Assembly: GCF_044904675.1 (NCBI RefSeq)
Contig: NZ_JADIKJ010000008.1
Location: forward strand, 1-64,000
Origin: Dyella_B jejuensis
GTDB lineage: Bacteria > Pseudomonadota > Gammaproteobacteria > Xanthomonadales > Rhodanobacteraceae
Reading direction: 5' to 3'
DNA: 64,000 bases
Position 1 is the first letter of the stretch. Each line of letters opens with the position of its first letter. Shown here one piece after another: positions 8,392 through 15,945 of the stretch. A program made the position numbers and the translations under genes. The notes under the pieces were generated by a model. The model was not told where the DNA came from. It searched no databases and was given only the letters and a program-made list of their open reading frames with translations.

Positions 8392-8924
8392 CTTCACTGC
8401 TGTTGCCGCTGGCAGGGGTGTTGTATCCCTTCGTGGTGTATTTCGGCATGGATCGCGTACCGCCGCCGATGTTCGCGCTGGTGCTCGGCGCGATCTGGCT
8501 GATCCGCGCCCCCAGCCTTCTGCGGCAACCCGGCGGGCGCTGGATGCTCGGCGCCGCGCTGGTTTACTGCGCACTGCTTGCGCTGAGCGGCGAAGCCGCG
8601 CTGCTGCGCTGGTATCCCACCCTGATCAGCGCGCTATTGCTATGCGCGTTCGGCTTGAGTCTGATTTACGGCCCACCGATCATCGAACGCATTGCCCGCG
8701 TGCGCGAACCGGACCTGCCGGATGCGGCGATTCCCTATACGCGCAAGGTCACCTGGGTGTGGGTGGCGTTCTTCGTGTTCAACGGCGTGGTCTCGGCGGC
8801 GCTAACCCTGTGGGCACCGCTCGCCTGGTGGACGCTCTATAACGGACTGCTGGTGTACTTCATCATGGGCACGCTTTTCATCGGCGAATGGCTACTGCGC
8901 CGGCGCTTGCGAGGAACGGCGTGA
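8379..8924 (+). CDS. COG4648-type integral membrane protein
   Basis: 181 residues with about five or six hydrophobic segments: LLLPLAGVLYPFVVYF at the N-terminus, then MFALVLGAIWLI, MLGAALVYCALLAL, LISALLLCAFGLSLIY, WVWVAFFVFNGVVSAAL and LLVYFIMGTLFIGEWLL. The intervening YGPPIIERIARVREPDLPD stretch looks like the conserved core of the uncharacterised COG4648 family that recurs in aryl-polyene clusters. Function is unknown; a role in membrane anchoring or transfer is a guess. It overlaps both neighbours (13 nt and 4 nt). Confidence 0.75.
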   Translation: MRKLTSLLLPLAGVLYPFVVYFGMDRVPPPMFALVLGAIWLIRAPSLLRQPGGRWMLGAALVYCALLALSGEAALLRWYPTLISALLLCAFGLSLIYGPPIIERIARVREPDLPDAAIPYTRKVTWVWVAFFVFNGVVSAALTLWAPLAWWTLYNGLLVYFIMGTLFIGEWLLRRRLRGTA

Positions 8925-9535
8925 ACCGCGATCCAATCACCGGCATCGCCGAACGGCTGTGCGCCCACGCCTGGATCGACGACGCCCGCTGCGGGCGTGA
9001 CGGCGCCGTAATCGTGCTCAGCCAGCAAGGCATCGACGCGCTGTGCCGGCTGGGCCGGCAGCCATTGCTCGATGGGTTGCACACGTATCTTGCCGACGCG
9101 GGCCACCACGCCGCATCATGGCGATGGCGCCTGCTCGAAAGCCTGCCCGCTGCGCTCTGCCCGGATGCGCTACTGCAAGCGCCGCTGCCGCGCGATGCGC
9201 TGCTCTTGCATGAACAGCAGCACGAAGGCGCATGGAACCTGGCCCTGCGCGTGCCGCTCGACCTGGTGTATTTCCCCGGTCATTTTCCGCGGGCGCCCGT
9301 ATTGCCCGGCGTAGTGCAGGTTGCGTGGGCGCTGGCCTTCGCGGCGCAGCGGCTGGATACGCCCGCGCGTTGCCACATCATGGAAGCGCTGAAATTCCAG
9401 CAACTGCTGCGTCCCGGCGATCGCGTCGACCTGGCGCTGCGCTACGACGCAATCCGCCACACATTGCATTTTGCCTATCGCCATGGCGAAAAGGCTTATT
9501 CTTCGGGTCGATTGGCATGGAGCGCCACCGCATGA
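8921..9535 (+). CDS. ApeI-like dehydratase carrying a remnant AMP-ligase C-terminal domain
   Basis: 204 residues in two parts. Residues ~100-204 form a hotdog dehydratase with the FabA/FabZ-like signature YFPGHFPRAPVLPGVVQ, expected to dehydrate the 3-hydroxyacyl-ACP. Residues ~1-95 read like the C-terminal cap of an AMP-forming acyl-CoA/ACP ligase (RLCAHAWIDDARC, GAVIVLSQQGIDAL, WRWRLLESLPA). The ~350-residue adenylating domain is absent, and the usual catalytic GK after the LP motif is missing. GTG 8921 overlaps the upstream stop, with GAGGAA just before it, so the short form appears to be translated. The homology of the N-terminal part is my pattern reading. Confidence 0.75.
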   Translation: MNRDPITGIAERLCAHAWIDDARCGRDGAVIVLSQQGIDALCRLGRQPLLDGLHTYLADAGHHAASWRWRLLESLPAALCPDALLQAPLPRDALLLHEQQHEGAWNLALRVPLDLVYFPGHFPRAPVLPGVVQVAWALAFAAQRLDTPARCHIMEALKFQQLLRPGDRVDLALRYDAIRHTLHFAYRHGEKAYSSGRLAWSATA

Positions 9536-10500
9536 ACGAACAGCTTGCACCGGAACGCCACTGGTCCACGCACAAGGAGCGTGGCAGCCTCGCCTTGATG
9601 CGCCTGACCGCCTTCAGCGTGCGCGTGTTCGGCCGTCGCTTGCTGGCGCCGTTGCTCTACCTGATCGTGCTGTATTTCTTCGCGTCGGCGCGCGGCGCAC
9701 GGCGCAATATCCGGCAATACCAGGCCTATCTTGCCGACTGGAGCGGCAACGCTTCGCCGCCACCGACCTTGCGCAGCGTGTTCGGCCAATTCATCGCCTT
9801 TGCCGACAACCTGCTCGACCGCCTCGATGTATGGCGCGGCCGCCTGCGCTTCGAACAGGTGCAGTTGGTGGACCCGACCGGCATCCGGCCGCGCCTGTTG
9901 CGCAGCCAGCATGGCGGGCGCGGCGAAATCCTGGTGGTGACGCACCTGGGCAATCCGGACGTGTGCCGCGCAATGGCCGAACTGGGCGAACAGGTGCCGC
10001 TGAACGTACTGGTGCACAATCGCCACGTAGCGCAGTTCAATCGGCTGCTGGGCGAGGCCGGCGATCGGGGCATGCGACTGATCCAGGTCAGCGAGCTGGA
10101 GCCGGCGATGATGCTGGACCTGTCGCAACGGGTGGAACGCGGCGAATGGCTGGCCATCGCCGGCGATCGCGTGCCTTTGCACGACGGACGCCGGGTAACG
10201 GTGGATTTCCTCGGCCATCGGGCTGCTTTCCCGCAAGGCCCGTGGTTGCTGGCCGGACTGTTGCGCTGTCCGGTGAACCTGCTGTGCTGCCTGAAGGTGG
10301 ATGGCCGCTATCGCATCTACCTCGATCCGTTTCTCGCTATGGCGTCTTGGGAGCGCGGTCGGCGCGACGCTACCATCCAGGGCTGGGTGCAACGCTATGC
10401 CGAGCATCTGTCCAGGCAGTGCTTGATCGCGCCGCGGCAGTGGTTCAATTTCTATGCGTACTGGCAGCCAGCGGCGACGGAGTCCACCGATGCGAACTAG
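9532..10500 (+). CDS. LpxL/HtrB-like acyltransferase of the aryl-polyene cluster
   Basis: 322 residues with one N-terminal membrane anchor (LLAPLLYLIVLYFFASA, residues ~37-53). It carries the catalytic H-x4-D of the lysophospholipid/lipid A acyltransferase family, seen as THLGNPDV near residue 145. Conserved GDRVPL and FPQGPWLLAGLL blocks follow. This matches the COG4261 predicted acyltransferase of these clusters, which would move the acyl or aryl-polyene chain to a lipid. ATGA overlap with the dehydratase, and an 11 nt overlap with the thioesterase downstream. Confidence 0.85.
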   Translation: MNEQLAPERHWSTHKERGSLALMRLTAFSVRVFGRRLLAPLLYLIVLYFFASARGARRNIRQYQAYLADWSGNASPPPTLRSVFGQFIAFADNLLDRLDVWRGRLRFEQVQLVDPTGIRPRLLRSQHGGRGEILVVTHLGNPDVCRAMAELGEQVPLNVLVHNRHVAQFNRLLGEAGDRGMRLIQVSELEPAMMLDLSQRVERGEWLAIAGDRVPLHDGRRVTVDFLGHRAAFPQGPWLLAGLLRCPVNLLCCLKVDGRYRIYLDPFLAMASWERGRRDATIQGWVQRYAEHLSRQCLIAPRQWFNFYAYWQPAATESTDAN

Positions 10501-10951
10501 CGGTGTTTTGCAAACCACGGTGGAAGTGCTGGTGCCGTTCTTCGACGTCGATTCGATGAACGTGGTCTGGCACGGACACTACGTGAAATACCTGGAAGTG
10601 GCCCGCTGCGCGCTGCTCGACGACATCGGCCACAACTACACGCAGATGAAGGAATCGGGCTATGCGTGGCCGGTGATCGAACTGCAGTTGCGTTACGTGC
10701 AGGCCGCGCGTTTCGGCCAGCGCCTGGCGGTGCGCGCCGATCTGGTCGAATGGCAGAACCGCCTGCTGATCCATTACCTGATCCAGGATGCCGCCAGTGG
10801 CCAGCGCCTTACCCGCGCCAGCAGCGTGCAAGTTGCCGTAAAGCTGGCCGGCAACGAGATGCAGCTGGTATCGCCCGATGTATTCGTCGCGGCGGTCGAA
10901 CGCCGGCTGCGCGACGTTGCGCCACCCTCATCCTGCCCGGTTGCGACATGA
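10490..10951 (+). CDS. 4HBT-type hotdog thioesterase
   Basis: 153-residue hotdog protein with the YbgC/4-hydroxybenzoyl-CoA thioesterase signature DVDSMNVVWHGHYVKYLE near the N-terminus (Asp and the HxxxY helix). It would release or proof-read thioester intermediates of polyene assembly. ATG 10490 (MRTSGV) sits inside the 3' end of the acyltransferase gene. An upstream in-frame ATG at 10454 would only add residues shadowing that gene. It overlaps the methyltransferase start by 4 nt. Confidence 0.88.
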   Translation: MRTSGVLQTTVEVLVPFFDVDSMNVVWHGHYVKYLEVARCALLDDIGHNYTQMKESGYAWPVIELQLRYVQAARFGQRLAVRADLVEWQNRLLIHYLIQDAASGQRLTRASSVQVAVKLAGNEMQLVSPDVFVAAVERRLRDVAPPSSCPVAT

Positions 10952-11661
10952 ATTACGCCAGCCCTACTTACGTAGAGGAAACCCGCCTCGGTTTCCATTT
11001 CCTGCGCAGCCATACCTGGCAGCACCATGTGTTGCGCGTGGCGATCAATGACTTGAAGCGCCTGATCGGCGATCCGCTGCCGCAGGGCGGCAGCTTGCTC
11101 GACGTGGGATGCGGCCAGGGCAAGTCGTTCCGCCTGTTGCGCGAAGCATTCCAGCCGGCGCGCCTGCTGGGCCTGGATGCCGATCCGCACAGCATCGAGC
11201 TGTCTCGCGCCGAGGCCGGGCGCGAGGGCGTGCGCGTGGAGCTGCACACTGCCGACTGCGCACGGATTCCGCTGCCGGATGGCAGCATCGATATCGTGTT
11301 CTGCCACCAGACTTTCCATCACTTGGTGGAACAGCAGCGCGCGCTGGCCGAATTCTGGCGCGTGCTGAAGCCGGGCGGCCGGCTGCTGTTTGCCGAATCC
11401 ACCAAGGCGTATATCGACACCTGGGTCATCCGCTGGTTTTTCCGCCATCCGATGGAGGTACAGAAAAGCGCCGAGGAATACCTGGACATGCTGCGCCAGC
11501 AGGGCTTCGCATTTGAGGCGGGCAACGTATCGTTTCCATATTTGTGGTGGAGCCGTTCCAAGGATTTCGGCCTGCTGGAGCGCTGGGGATGGCTCGCGCC
11601 GCCACCGCCAGGGCAGCGCGAGGAAACACTGGTCAATGTTGCCGCGCGCAAGCCTGCATGA
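10948..11661 (+). CDS. Class I SAM-dependent methyltransferase
   Basis: 237 residues with motif I LLDVGCGQGKS (residues ~52-62), an acidic residue ending strand 2 (LGLDAD), and the post-II LPDGSIDIVFC stretch of UbiE-like methyltransferases. In aryl-polyene pathways a methyltransferase alters the aryl head group, so O- or C-methylation of the ring is the likely role. ATGA overlaps at both ends tie it tightly into the operon. Confidence 0.85.
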   Translation: MNYASPTYVEETRLGFHFLRSHTWQHHVLRVAINDLKRLIGDPLPQGGSLLDVGCGQGKSFRLLREAFQPARLLGLDADPHSIELSRAEAGREGVRVELHTADCARIPLPDGSIDIVFCHQTFHHLVEQQRALAEFWRVLKPGGRLLFAESTKAYIDTWVIRWFFRHPMEVQKSAEEYLDMLRQQGFAFEAGNVSFPYLWWSRSKDFGLLERWGWLAPPPPGQREETLVNVAARKPA

Positions 11662-12848
11662 ACGCCTATCTCAATGCCCTGGGCGTGATCTGCAATCTCG
11701 GCGCCGGCAAGGCTGCGGTAGCCGAAGCGTTGTTTGCCGCTGACGACAGCGGCATCCGCGCCGAACACGGCTGGGTTCCCGGCCAGCAGGTACCGCTTGG
11801 CAGCGTGCACGCAGCGCTACCGCCGATTCCCGATACGCTGATCGCGCGGCGGAACAATCGCAACAATCGCCTGCTGCTTGCTGCGGCGCTGGAGATCGAG
11901 GCGGATATCCGCGGCGCCATCGCACGCTACGGTACTGCGCGCATCGGCGTGGTGCTGGGTACCAGCACCACCGGTATCGAGGAAGCCACCCACGGTATCG
12001 GCGCCTACTGCCGCGATGGCGCGTGGCCGGCGGACTATCGCTATGCGCATCAGGAACTGGCGGCACCGGCGGAATTCCTCGCCGAATGGCTTGGGCTCGC
12101 CGGACCCTGCTACGGTATTTCCACCGCCTGCACGTCCGGCGCCCGCGCCCTGCTCAGCGCGCGCCGCATGCTGCGGCTCGGGGTATGCGATGCGGTGCTA
12201 TGCGGTGGCGTGGATACGCTGTGCCGCCTGGCGATCAATGGCTTCCACGCCCTGGAAGCCATCGACCTGCGCCGCTGCGATCCGTTCTCCAGGCATCGGC
12301 GTGGCATCAACATCGGCGAAGCCGCGGCCTTGTTCCTGATGACGCGCGAGGCCGGCCCCGTGCAGTTGCTTGGCGGCGGCGCGAGTTCGGATGCCTATCA
12401 CATGTCCTCGCCCGACCCGCAGGGCGCGGGCGCACAGCAGGCCATGCGCCATGCCTTGCACGATGCCGGGCTGGACGCCGCGCAGATCGATTACATCAAC
12501 CTGCATGGCACCGCTACCGAGCACAACGACAGCATGGAAAGCGTGGCCGTCGCCAACACGTTCGGACGCGACATACCGTGTTCGTCCACCAAGTCGCTGA
12601 CCGGCCACACGCTGGCGGCGGCCGGCGCACTGGAAGCCGCATTCTGCTGGCTGAGCCTGACCGATCCGCGCGCCGAACGGCGCCTGCCGCCGCACGTGTG
12701 GGATGGCGCCGCGGATCCGGCGCTGCCCGCCCTCAACTTTGCCGTGGCCGGCAGCCACCTGCCTGCGAACGGTCCACGCCGCTTGATGAGCAATTCGTTC
12801 GCCTTCGGTGGCAATAACGCCGCGCTCATCCTCGGAGACGCGACATGA
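11658..12848 (+). CDS. Beta-ketoacyl-ACP synthase (KS 2)
   Basis: 396-residue FabB/FabF-type condensing enzyme with an intact triad: Cys158 in STACTSGARAL, His283 in NLHGTATEH and His317 in LTGHTLAAAGALE. It ends with MSNSFAFGGNNAALIL. It probably initiates chains or forms a separate elongation dimer; which is not decidable from sequence. It is encoded between the methyltransferase and the second dehydratase with 4 nt overlaps on both sides. Confidence 0.92.
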   Translation: MNAYLNALGVICNLGAGKAAVAEALFAADDSGIRAEHGWVPGQQVPLGSVHAALPPIPDTLIARRNNRNNRLLLAAALEIEADIRGAIARYGTARIGVVLGTSTTGIEEATHGIGAYCRDGAWPADYRYAHQELAAPAEFLAEWLGLAGPCYGISTACTSGARALLSARRMLRLGVCDAVLCGGVDTLCRLAINGFHALEAIDLRRCDPFSRHRRGINIGEAAALFLMTREAGPVQLLGGGASSDAYHMSSPDPQGAGAQQAMRHALHDAGLDAAQIDYINLHGTATEHNDSMESVAVANTFGRDIPCSSTKSLTGHTLAAAGALEAAFCWLSLTDPRAERRLPPHVWDGAADPALPALNFAVAGSHLPANGPRRLMSNSFAFGGNNAALILGDAT

Positions 12849-13312
12849 CGCCATGGCCGATCGCCGAGGTCGTGCCGCACGCAGGCGAGATGATCCTGCT
12901 CGACCGCATCGAAGCGGTGGAAGACGAACGCATCGTGTGCACGAAGACCGTACAGCCGGGCGGCCTGTTGCAGGACGCCGACGGCGGCTTGCCGGCCTGG
13001 GCCGGCGTGGAGCTGATGGCCCAGGCGATTGCCGCCTGGGCCGGCTGTCGCGCACGCGCACAGCAGCAGCCGGTGCCATTGGGTTTCCTGCTTGGCACCC
13101 GGCACTACGCTTGCAGTGTCGATGCGTTTCCGGCCGGCGCCGAACTGCGCGTGCATGCGGAGCGGTCCTTTCATGACGAACAGGGCATGGGCGTGTTCCA
13201 TTGTCGTATCGACGCGCCCGGCATGCATGCCCAAGCGCGCCTGAATGTCTACCGCCCGCCTGACGCGGACACCTTTTTCGAACAGGTCGCCGGAGCGAAC
13301 ACGCATGACTGA
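12845..13312 (+). CDS. ApeP-like 3-hydroxyacyl-ACP dehydratase
   Basis: 155-residue hotdog dehydratase of the COG4706 type. The N-terminal PHAGEMILLDRI holds the catalytic His, and WAGVELMAQAIAAWAG is the acidic hotdog helix. It is the second dehydratase of the cluster and probably acts with the ApeI-like protein to create the conjugated double bonds. It overlaps KS 2 by 4 nt and the reductase by 8 nt. Confidence 0.88.
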   Translation: MTPWPIAEVVPHAGEMILLDRIEAVEDERIVCTKTVQPGGLLQDADGGLPAWAGVELMAQAIAAWAGCRARAQQQPVPLGFLLGTRHYACSVDAFPAGAELRVHAERSFHDEQGMGVFHCRIDAPGMHAQARLNVYRPPDADTFFEQVAGANTHD

Positions 13313-14033
13313 AACGGTTCTCGTCACCGGCTCCAGCCGCGGCATCGGCCGCGCGATCGCCCTGCGCCTTGCGCAATCGGGCTACGACATCGCCTTGCAT
13401 TGCCGCAGCCGGCGCGACGACGCCGAGCAGGTGCGCGCATCGATCCAACAGCTGGGCCGCAGCGCACGCATCCTGCAATGCGATATCGCCGACCGGCCCG
13501 CTTGTGCCGCCGTGCTGGAATCAGACGTGGAGGCGCATGGCGCCTATTACGGCGTCGTCTGCAACGCCGGCCTGACTCGCGATGGCGCGTTTCCCGCACT
13601 GACCGACGAAGACTGGGACCAGGTGCTGCGCACTAACCTGGATGGCTTCTACAACGTGCTGCACCCGATCATCATGCCGATGATCCGGCGTCGCAAACCT
13701 GGGCGCATTGTCTGCATCACCTCGGTCTCCGGACTGATCGGCAATCGCGGCCAGGTCAACTACAGCGCGTCCAAGGCCGGCGTGATCGGCGCGGCCAAGG
13801 CGCTGGCGGTGGAACTGGCCAAGCGCAAGATCACCGTCAATTGCGTGGCGCCCGGGCTGATCGATACCGACATGACCGGTGAGGATCTGCCGCTGGAAGA
13901 CATCCTGAAAATGATTCCGATGCAGCGCGCCGGGACCGCGGACGACGTCGCGGCCGCCGTGCAGTTCCTGCTCAGTCCGGAAGCGGCCTACATTACGCGC
14001 CAGGTGCTTGCCGTGAATGGCGGGCTCTGCTGA
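13305..14033 (+). CDS. 3-oxoacyl-ACP reductase of the aryl-polyene cluster (FabG-like)
   Basis: 242-residue short-chain dehydrogenase. It shows the Rossmann glycine motif TGSSRGIG (residues ~8-15), NAG near residue 88, catalytic Ser in the ITSVSG stretch, and the YSASKAG catalytic Tyr-Lys pair. The C-terminus ITRQVLAVNGGLC is as in FabG. It would reduce the 3-oxo intermediate with NADPH before dehydration. Last gene of the operon; ATG 13305 overlaps the dehydratase 3' end. No obvious intrinsic terminator follows; another gene starts 35 nt later. Confidence 0.92.
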   Translation: MTETVLVTGSSRGIGRAIALRLAQSGYDIALHCRSRRDDAEQVRASIQQLGRSARILQCDIADRPACAAVLESDVEAHGAYYGVVCNAGLTRDGAFPALTDEDWDQVLRTNLDGFYNVLHPIIMPMIRRRKPGRIVCITSVSGLIGNRGQVNYSASKAGVIGAAKALAVELAKRKITVNCVAPGLIDTDMTGEDLPLEDILKMIPMQRAGTADDVAAAVQFLLSPEAAYITRQVLAVNGGLC

Positions 14034-14068
14034 TCGGGCTGTTATCTCTACCTTCCAGGAGTTCCGCT

Positions 14069-14506
14069 ATGAAAGGAAAAAACGTTGTTCTTGCCATGTT
14101 GCTGGCCACCCTGCCCGGGTTTGCTGTTGCCGGCGACAAGGTGGTGCATTTCCCCGTCCAGAACGCCATCGACGCGGCGACCAAGGCCGGCAAGCTCGAT
14201 GGCACGGTGAAGTTCTATCTCGCCGGAAACCAGCCCGACGGCCAGGTGACGGTGGTGAACGATGAGGTCAGCGTCAATCGCAAGACCAATGCGTTCGGCA
14301 AGCAGGCCCAGGCCACCTGCGACTGGGCCTTGCAATCGGCGCTGATCAGCCTGCAGGACGAGGCCAAGCAAGCGGGCGCCAATGCGGTGGTCGATATCGT
14401 CAGCGACTATGGCCACGAATATCGCGATGCGCGCAACTACGAATGCCATGTGGGCTTCCTGATGTCCGGCGTGATCATGAAGGGCAAGCTGGCAAAGGTG
14501 CAGTAA
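14069..14506 (+). CDS. Periplasmic protein of unknown function
   Basis: 145 residues with a clear signal peptide (cleavage after GFAVA, residue ~22) and a good ribosome site (AGGAG at 14057-14061). The mature part has GANAVVDIVSDYG and a late Cys in NYECHVGFLM. This pattern resembles small envelope proteins sometimes labelled excinuclease ATPase subunit, a label its sequence does not support since there is no nucleotide-binding motif. Two cysteines (CDWALQ and ECHVGF) could form a disulfide. It lies 35 nt after the pigment reductase and could share its transcript. Confidence 0.7.
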   Translation: MKGKNVVLAMLLATLPGFAVAGDKVVHFPVQNAIDAATKAGKLDGTVKFYLAGNQPDGQVTVVNDEVSVNRKTNAFGKQAQATCDWALQSALISLQDEAKQAGANAVVDIVSDYGHEYRDARNYECHVGFLMSGVIMKGKLAKVQ

Positions 14507-14641
14507 GCACCCCATTCCGGCCGGTCCGGCAAGCTCCCCGATCCGGCCTGTGCCTGTCTTGCCCTGATGCGCCGCGTCAGGGCCGGGCACGGTCCGTGCG
14601 CTACACTTTCCGGGCTAAATCCCCGCCCCAGGAGTTTCGTG

Positions 14642-15799
14642 ATGCGCCCGTTCCCGCTCGGTGAAGAGATCGACCTGCTGCGCGAAAGCGTGTCTGCCTT
14701 CGCGGAGAAGGAGATCGCGCCGCGCGCCGACCATATCGACCGGGAAAACCTGTTCCCGCACGACCTGTGGCGCAAGATGGGCGACATGGGGCTGCTCGGC
14801 ATCACCGTGCCGGAGGAATACGGCGGCAGCGGCATGGGTTTCCTTGCCCACATGGTGGCGATGGAGGAAATCTCGCGCGCGTCCGGATCGGTCGGGCTTT
14901 CCTACGGCGCGCATTCCAACCTGTGCGTGCAGAACATCTTCCACAACGGCAATGAAGCGCAGCGGCGCAAGTACATTCCCAAGCTGTGCTCGGGCGAATA
15001 CGTCGGCGCGCTGGCGATGAGCGAACCGGGCGCGGGTTCCGACGTGGTCGGCTCGATGACCTGCAAGGCCGAGCAGCGCGGCGACGTGTGGGTGGCGAAC
15101 GGTTCGAAGATGTGGATCACCAACGGTCCGGATGCGGACGTGCTGCTGGTCTACATGCGCACGGCGCCGCGCGTGGCGGGCAGCCGCTGCATGACCGCCT
15201 TCATCGTCGAAAAAGGCATGCACGGTTTTTCCACCGCGCAAAAACTGGACAAGCTCGGCATGCGCGGCTCCAACACCTGCGAACTGGTGTTCGACCAGTG
15301 CGAGATTCCTGCCGAGAACATCGTCGGGGAAGTGAACGAAGGCGTGCGCGTGCTGATGAGCGGCCTGGATACGGAGCGCCTGGTCCTTTCCGGCGGTCCG
15401 ATCGGCCTGATGCAGGCGGCGCTGGATATTTCCCTGCCCTACGTGCGCGAGCGCAAGCAGTTCAATGCGCCGATCGGCACCTTCGGCGTGATGCAGGCGA
15501 AGATCGCCGACATGTATACCAAGCTGCAAAGTTCGCGCGGCTTTGCCTACATGGTGGCGAAGAACTTCGACGCCGGCGTGAAGTCACGCATCGATCCTGC
15601 CGCGTGCTTGCTCAACGCATCGGAGAACGCGGTGCGCGTGGCGCTGGAGGCGATCCAGACCCTGGGCGGCAACGGTTATATCAACGAATACCCGGCCGGC
15701 CGCTTGCTGCGCGATGCCAAGCTCTACGAGATTGGCGCCGGCACCAATGAAATCCGGCGTATGCTGATCGGGCGCGAACTCTTTCACGGCAAGGCGTAG
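14642..15799 (+). CDS. liuA: Isovaleryl-CoA dehydrogenase
   Basis: 385-residue FAD acyl-CoA dehydrogenase. The catalytic glutamate is Glu245 in GLDTERLVLSGGP, the position characteristic of isovaleryl-CoA dehydrogenases rather than the C-terminal position of medium-chain enzymes. Other landmarks are AMSEPGAGSD, WITNGPDAD, and the FAD-binding QTLGGNGYINEYPAGRLLRDAK region. It oxidises isovaleryl-CoA from leucine to 3-methylcrotonyl-CoA. ATG 14642 follows AGGAG; a longer upstream frame lacks support. The other leucine-pathway genes lie 5-17 kb downstream on the same strand, separated by unrelated genes. Confidence 0.93.
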   Translation: MRPFPLGEEIDLLRESVSAFAEKEIAPRADHIDRENLFPHDLWRKMGDMGLLGITVPEEYGGSGMGFLAHMVAMEEISRASGSVGLSYGAHSNLCVQNIFHNGNEAQRRKYIPKLCSGEYVGALAMSEPGAGSDVVGSMTCKAEQRGDVWVANGSKMWITNGPDADVLLVYMRTAPRVAGSRCMTAFIVEKGMHGFSTAQKLDKLGMRGSNTCELVFDQCEIPAENIVGEVNEGVRVLMSGLDTERLVLSGGPIGLMQAALDISLPYVRERKQFNAPIGTFGVMQAKIADMYTKLQSSRGFAYMVAKNFDAGVKSRIDPAACLLNASENAVRVALEAIQTLGGNGYINEYPAGRLLRDAKLYEIGAGTNEIRRMLIGRELFHGKA

Positions 15800-15854
15800 A
15801 TCGCATAGCTGTTGTTACGCCGGGAAAGAGGCTACGTGAGGCTGACCTTGCAGT

Positions 15855-15888
15855 GTTGTCAGCGCGAAGCGAGCTTCGCGCTGACAAC
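15855..15888. terminator. Perfect 15 bp hairpin between convergent genes
   Basis: GTTGTCAGCGCGAAG (15855-15869) pairs perfectly with CTTCGCGCTGACAAC (15874-15888) around a 4 nt loop. It lies between the plus-strand liuA and the minus-strand autotransporter. There is no U-tract, so termination would be of the strong-hairpin or factor-assisted kind. Confidence 0.5.
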
Positions 15889-15911
15889 GGCAAGACCGGT
15901 TCCCCGATCCG

Positions 15912-15936
15912 ATCCTCTTCCCAGCGGGAAGAGGAT
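15912..15936. repeat. Single palindromic repeat unit (CTCTTCCC/GGGAAGAG)
   Basis: ATCCTCTTCCC, AGC loop, GGGAAGAGGAT: an 11 bp palindrome just past the autotransporter 3' end. It is closely similar to the palindrome at 36213-36238 and related to the CTCTCCC repeats in the pigment operon. Confidence 0.6.
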
Positions 15937-15945
15937 GCACAAGCA

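Noticed and set aside
12198..13478. Long minus-strand frame (426 codons) opposite KS 2 and the dehydratase
   Set aside because: It is the antisense shadow of well-conserved plus-strand genes, with Arg/Ala/His-rich composition and no family pattern.
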